64,000 nucleotides of DNA from JAJEDW01 sp963555775 (lineage in GTDB: Bacteria > Acidobacteriota > Terriglobia > 20CM-2-55-15). Below, one piece after another: positions 61,045 to 64,000 of the stretch. The stretch is from contig CAUVWY020000002.1 of NCBI GenBank assembly GCA_963555775.3, forward strand, positions 516,508 through 580,507, in the 5' to 3' direction. The translations under genes were made by a program, and so were the position numbers. How positions within the stretch are numbered: position 1 is the first letter of the stretch; every line of letters begins with the position of its first letter. The notes below the pieces were generated by a model. It was not told the origin of the DNA, made no database searches, and saw only the letters and a list, made by a program, of their open reading frames with translations.

Positions 61045-62037
61045 CTACGGGGCTTTGATATCCCGGAGGATGGCTTCAATGATGGAATCGGTTTCAACCC
61101 GCTCGGCTTCGCCCTCGAAATTGAGCAGGATCCGGTGCCGCAGCACCGGCAACGCGATCGCACGAATGTCGTCGGCGGAAACGTGAATGCGGTTGTTCAG
61201 CAATGCGCGAATCTTGGCGCCCAGAACCAGCGCCTGGGCCCCACGTGGACTGGCGCCATAGCGGACATACTGTTTCGTGAGTTCGTGCGCCGTCGGTTGG
61301 TCGGGATGCGTCGACAGAACGAGCCGAACCGCGTACTCCTGCACCGGCCGCGCGATCGGGACCGCCAACACGGTGTCGCGCATGTCGAGAATCTCCTTGC
61401 CGGTGAGTACTTGCTGCGGCTCGGGTTCGGTCAGGTTGGTCGTCCGATTCAGGATCGTGTGCATGCTGGCGATCGTTGGGTAGCCCACGCTCAGCTTCAT
61501 GAAGAAGCGATCCAACTGGGCTTCGGGAAGGGGGTAGGTCCCTTCCATCTCCAGAGGGTTCTGCGTCGCCAGAACGAAAAACGGCAGTTCCAGTTCGTAT
61601 GTTTCCTTGCCGACGGTGACCGTCTTTTCCTGCATTGCTTCCAGAAGAGCGGATTGCGTCTTCGGTGTGGCCCGGTTTATCTCGTCAGCCAGAATTATGT
61701 TGCCGAAGATGGGACCGGGCTGGAATTCCAGATGGCGTTCGCGGTGATCGATTTCCTGGACCACGTTGGTGCCCGTGATGTCGGCCGGCATCAGATCCGG
61801 TGTGAACTGAATTCGCGAGAACTTCAGGTGCAGTGCACCGCTCAGTGTTTGAACGAGCTTGGTCTTGCCCAGGCCCGGAACTCCCTCCAGCAGAACGTGC
61901 CCGCGCGCGAGCAGTCCCATCAGGATGCCGTCAATGATGGTGTCGGCTCCGACGATCACCTTGGACACCTCGTCCTTGACGACATTGAACTGCTGTCGGA
62001 AGGTTTCAATCTGCCTGTCGATTTGAGTCGTGGTCAT
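61045..62037 (-). CDS. MoxR family AAA+ ATPase
   Basis: 330 aa. Walker A is G-V-P-G-L-G-K-T-K (52-60) and Walker B is I-I-L-A-D-E-I-N-R-A (114-123). The MoxR insert and C-terminal lid follow (H-P-D-Q-P-T, Y-G-A-S-P-R-G-A-Q-A). It acts as a chaperone for VWA-containing or metallo-enzyme partners, here most likely the DUF58 and VWA products of the same operon. It follows the DUF4175-like gene by 22 bases. Confidence 0.95.
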   Translation of the reverse strand: MTTTQIDRQIETFRQQFNVVKDEVSKVIVGADTIIDGILMGLLARGHVLLEGVPGLGKTKLVQTLSGALHLKFSRIQFTPDLMPADITGTNVVQEIDHRERHLEFQPGPIFGNIILADEINRATPKTQSALLEAMQEKTVTVGKETYELELPFFVLATQNPLEMEGTYPLPEAQLDRFFMKLSVGYPTIASMHTILNRTTNLTEPEPQQVLTGKEILDMRDTVLAVPIARPVQEYAVRLVLSTHPDQPTAHELTKQYVRYGASPRGAQALVLGAKIRALLNNRIHVSADDIRAIALPVLRHRILLNFEGEAERVETDSIIEAILRDIKAP

Positions 62038-62059
62038 CTCGTGTCTTGATTGCCCGTAA

Positions 62060-63772
62060 TTAGTCCTGTGTTTCAGGCCGGGGACGGATGGCCTGGAAGT
62101 ATTCCTTGATCACGTTCTGGTATTCGCGCGGTATCCGTTCCTGGTTCAGGAGTTCCTGCTGTGCTGGCGTCAACTCCGAAGGCACGCTGCGGTAGTCGAG
62201 GCTCGATCGTTCCTGCCGCGTCGCCTCTTCACGCCTTTCCGGGTCTGGCCGCGGTAGATCTTCATTCGATAACGCCAAGGTCGTTTGCAACAGAAGTTGG
62301 ACTTCCAGACTCGTCGGTTCTCCGGTCTTCTGTGCAGGCGAAAATCCGATTCCGGTCGGCGTATCCCCGGTTCCTGTAGGCTCCAGGTTCTGCAGGTCTC
62401 CGGCGATGGGTGGCATCGACTGATCGGACGGCGCGCCTTCCTGGGCTTCACCGGCCGTGAACTCGGACGCCCCTTCCGCGGATCCGGATTGAGACCCTTC
62501 CTGCGGTGTCCGGCCCTCACCCTCCTGCGGCGTGCTGGCCGCGGCATCTCCGGCCTCGGAACTCGGATCCTGTTGTTCGCCCTGTCCTCCATCGCTCTCG
62601 GAACTCTCCCCGTTCTCGCCGGGCTCTCCCTGCTGCGATTCCCGGTTTTCCAGTTGCCGAAGCGCTTCACGCAACGCTTCCATCTCGCGCGCTGCCTGGT
62701 TCTGCAGTTGCTGACTCTGAACGATATCCGAGAGTTCGCCGAGCGTTTCGGCCGCCTCCATGAGCGATTCCTGTGCGCTCTCGGAGTTCTCCTCGCCCAG
62801 GGCTTCGGATGCCGCTTCAAGAGCCGCGGCAAGCTCTTCGAGTCCCGCCCGTGAATTTTCGGAGGCTTCTTCCAGGGCTTCCTGAAGTTCGTTTGAGGCC
62901 GGCGACCCGTTCGCCAGTTGCTCGGCCAGGCGTTCGAGTTCCTCGGCGGCTGCCTGGAGATCGCCTTCCGAGAGTGCTTCTCCGGTTGGCGCGGTTTCCT
63001 CGGAGCGCTGAAGATCTTCGCCCATCTGTTCCAGACCTTCGAGCAGGTTGTTGATATTGAGGTTGCCCTCGTCCAGAAGGCTTTCAACCCGGCTGGACTG
63101 GTCGTCGGTTTGTTCCAGAGCCAGATCGGCGTTACGCATTTCTTCGACAAGCTGCTGGAATTCGGCGAGGGCCAGATTGGCGTTCAGCGCTTCGGCCTCG
63201 GCAAGGAGGGTGTCGATTTCGTTCAGGCGCGTCTGGCGATCCAATTCCTCCAGATCCGGCATCGGCGTCGAAAACAGGAGTCCCGGCGTGAAGGGCAGCG
63301 GGGCAAAGTTCAGGACCATCAGCAGGATGAGTCCGCCGCCGGCCAGATAGGAAGTCTTCGGCAGAACATGGGGATAGAGATTTCGAACGTTCAGCCTGCC
63401 CACGCTCCGGGCCGCCCGCTGTATCAGCAATTCGACCCACGGCGTCGTGGATCGCTGGTTCAGGAACCAGTAGGCGCTCAGCACTTCATCGTTGAGGCGT
63501 GCCCGGCTGTCCAGATTGCCCGCAGTCGTGCCGAGGTCGTCCTCGGACCGCATTGCCCGGATCAGAAACACGATCAGCGCGGCCAACCAGACAATCCAAA
63601 AGGCACGCAAGAAGCCGGGGTTCAACAAGATGACCAGACCCACCGCCTTCACCACAATACCGGCCAGCACAAAAATGCAGAATCCGGATGCGATCCGGTC
63701 GAATATCCGGTTTCTGCGAATCCTGGACTGTGCCGTCTTGAGGATCCTGACTATGGTTTCCCGATCCGACAT
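62060..63772 (-). CDS. DUF4175-like membrane protein with Glu/Gln-rich coiled coil
   Basis: 570 aa from ATG 63772 (an upstream ATG at 63796 is also in frame). Membrane spans lie near residues 30-50, 55-75 and 140-160. A long helical, Glu/Gln/Ala-rich low-complexity part (about 190-480) and a tail ending near R-I-P-R-E-Y-Q follow. This matches the DUF4175-type protein commonly first in MoxR/BatA operons. It probably scaffolds the complex in the inner membrane. Weak sequence conservation of such coils limits the family call. Confidence 0.7.
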   Translation of the reverse strand: MSDRETIVRILKTAQSRIRRNRIFDRIASGFCIFVLAGIVVKAVGLVILLNPGFLRAFWIVWLAALIVFLIRAMRSEDDLGTTAGNLDSRARLNDEVLSAYWFLNQRSTTPWVELLIQRAARSVGRLNVRNLYPHVLPKTSYLAGGGLILLMVLNFAPLPFTPGLLFSTPMPDLEELDRQTRLNEIDTLLAEAEALNANLALAEFQQLVEEMRNADLALEQTDDQSSRVESLLDEGNLNINNLLEGLEQMGEDLQRSEETAPTGEALSEGDLQAAAEELERLAEQLANGSPASNELQEALEEASENSRAGLEELAAALEAASEALGEENSESAQESLMEAAETLGELSDIVQSQQLQNQAAREMEALREALRQLENRESQQGEPGENGESSESDGGQGEQQDPSSEAGDAAASTPQEGEGRTPQEGSQSGSAEGASEFTAGEAQEGAPSDQSMPPIAGDLQNLEPTGTGDTPTGIGFSPAQKTGEPTSLEVQLLLQTTLALSNEDLPRPDPERREEATRQERSSLDYRSVPSELTPAQQELLNQERIPREYQNVIKEYFQAIRPRPETQD

Positions 63773-64000
63773 GAAGGGCTGTGTTCCACGCTCCAATCAG
63801 TTTTTGCGGATTATACGTCTGGCTGCCATACATTATGCATGCGTTTCGAAAGGAAGCGTCAGAATTGGTTGGAATTCCAAAGGGGGGGCACCGGTTTGAA
63901 GGAAAGCCTCGCCAGACCCATTTTACGGACCCCAAGCGTCCCCATTTCGAATACCGGCGGAACACCGGGTCATAGGTCGAAGGCCGCAGATTCGAATCCC
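63773..64000. other. Upstream region of the MoxR operon, to the window edge
   Basis: About 230 bases. It must carry the operon promoter, but no clear -10/-35 pair stands out. The last 35 bases resemble the 3' half of a tRNA (GATTCGAATCC), but pairing is poor and the sequence is cut by the window. No gene is called. Confidence 0.3.

Noticed and set aside
63960..64000. Sequence like the 3' half of a tRNA (GGTCGAAGG...GATTCGAATCC)
   Set aside because: The T-arm has two mismatches, the anticodon arm and D-arm do not fold, and the window ends before the acceptor stem. Not enough to call a tRNA.

Overview
The window is GC-rich, densely coded bacterial DNA with short intergenic gaps, clear Shine-Dalgarno sites and many ATGA stop/start overlaps. 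The content suggests a free-living or host-associated member of the Acidobacteriota (Vicinamibacteria-like). That placement is an inference. It rests on several copies of two secreted families common in that group (DUF6152 and a family with a conserved W-E-G-D-T-L-V motif), a twin-arginine molybdo-hydroxylase, a DUF255 thioredoxin-fold protein, a SpoIIIAA-like/R3H ATPase and a MoxR/DUF58/BatA operon. No rRNA or convincing tRNA is present to confirm it.

Layout. 1-1.5 kb: the N-terminus of a secreted protein, then rsgA. 1.7-11.8 kb: two clusters of secreted DUF6152 and W-E-G-D-T-L-V proteins. The first is followed by a two-gene molybdenum hydroxylase, the second ends in mobA. A PIN/ribbon-helix-helix toxin-antitoxin pair lies between them. 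11.9-17.4 kb: a membrane-anchored MutS-like ATPase broken by one base, a CtpA-type protease and a trypsin-like protease. 18.0-20.6 kb: a third DUF6152 / W-E-G-D-T-L-V cluster built as two convergent pairs. 21.3-22.4 kb: a decayed higB with an intact higA, plus insertion-sequence scars. 22.5-27.6 kb: a DUF4159 gene, then a tight four-gene operon (DUF1460 amidase-like, family-2 glycosyltransferase, DUF4922, SpoIID) that looks like a peptidoglycan salvage module. 27.8-34.0 kb: YHS protein, M23 peptidase, DUF255 protein and the SpoIIIAA/R3H ATPase.

34.05-42.67 kb is one mobile unit. It has about 20-bp inverted repeats at both ends and a 10-bp direct repeat (CAGGATTCAC) outside them. It carries an IS1-like transposase gene cut into three pieces by two IS21-family insertions, each with its own target duplication, followed by passenger genes: HigB toxin, a HigA-ImmA/IrrE fusion antitoxin, a frameshifted gene and two small proteins. 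Removing both IS21 copies and their duplications restores an uninterrupted 294-residue transposase.

42.7-55.8 kb: amidohydrolase, SnoaL-like lipoprotein, SDR oxidoreductase, PD40 beta-propeller, zinc-ribbon protein, drug-efflux MFS, 3-methyladenine glycosylase, uvrC, YtxH/DUF948-like pair, Lon-substrate-binding-domain protein and an OmpA-like protein. 55.8-63.8 kb: a minus-strand operon DUF4175-like / MoxR / DUF58 / BatA-like / VWA-glutamine-amidotransferase-like. A dispersed 180-216-bp repeat with matching inverted ends occurs three times (27.6, 42.8 and 55.6 kb). In two copies its TAG ends are the stop codons of neighbouring genes.
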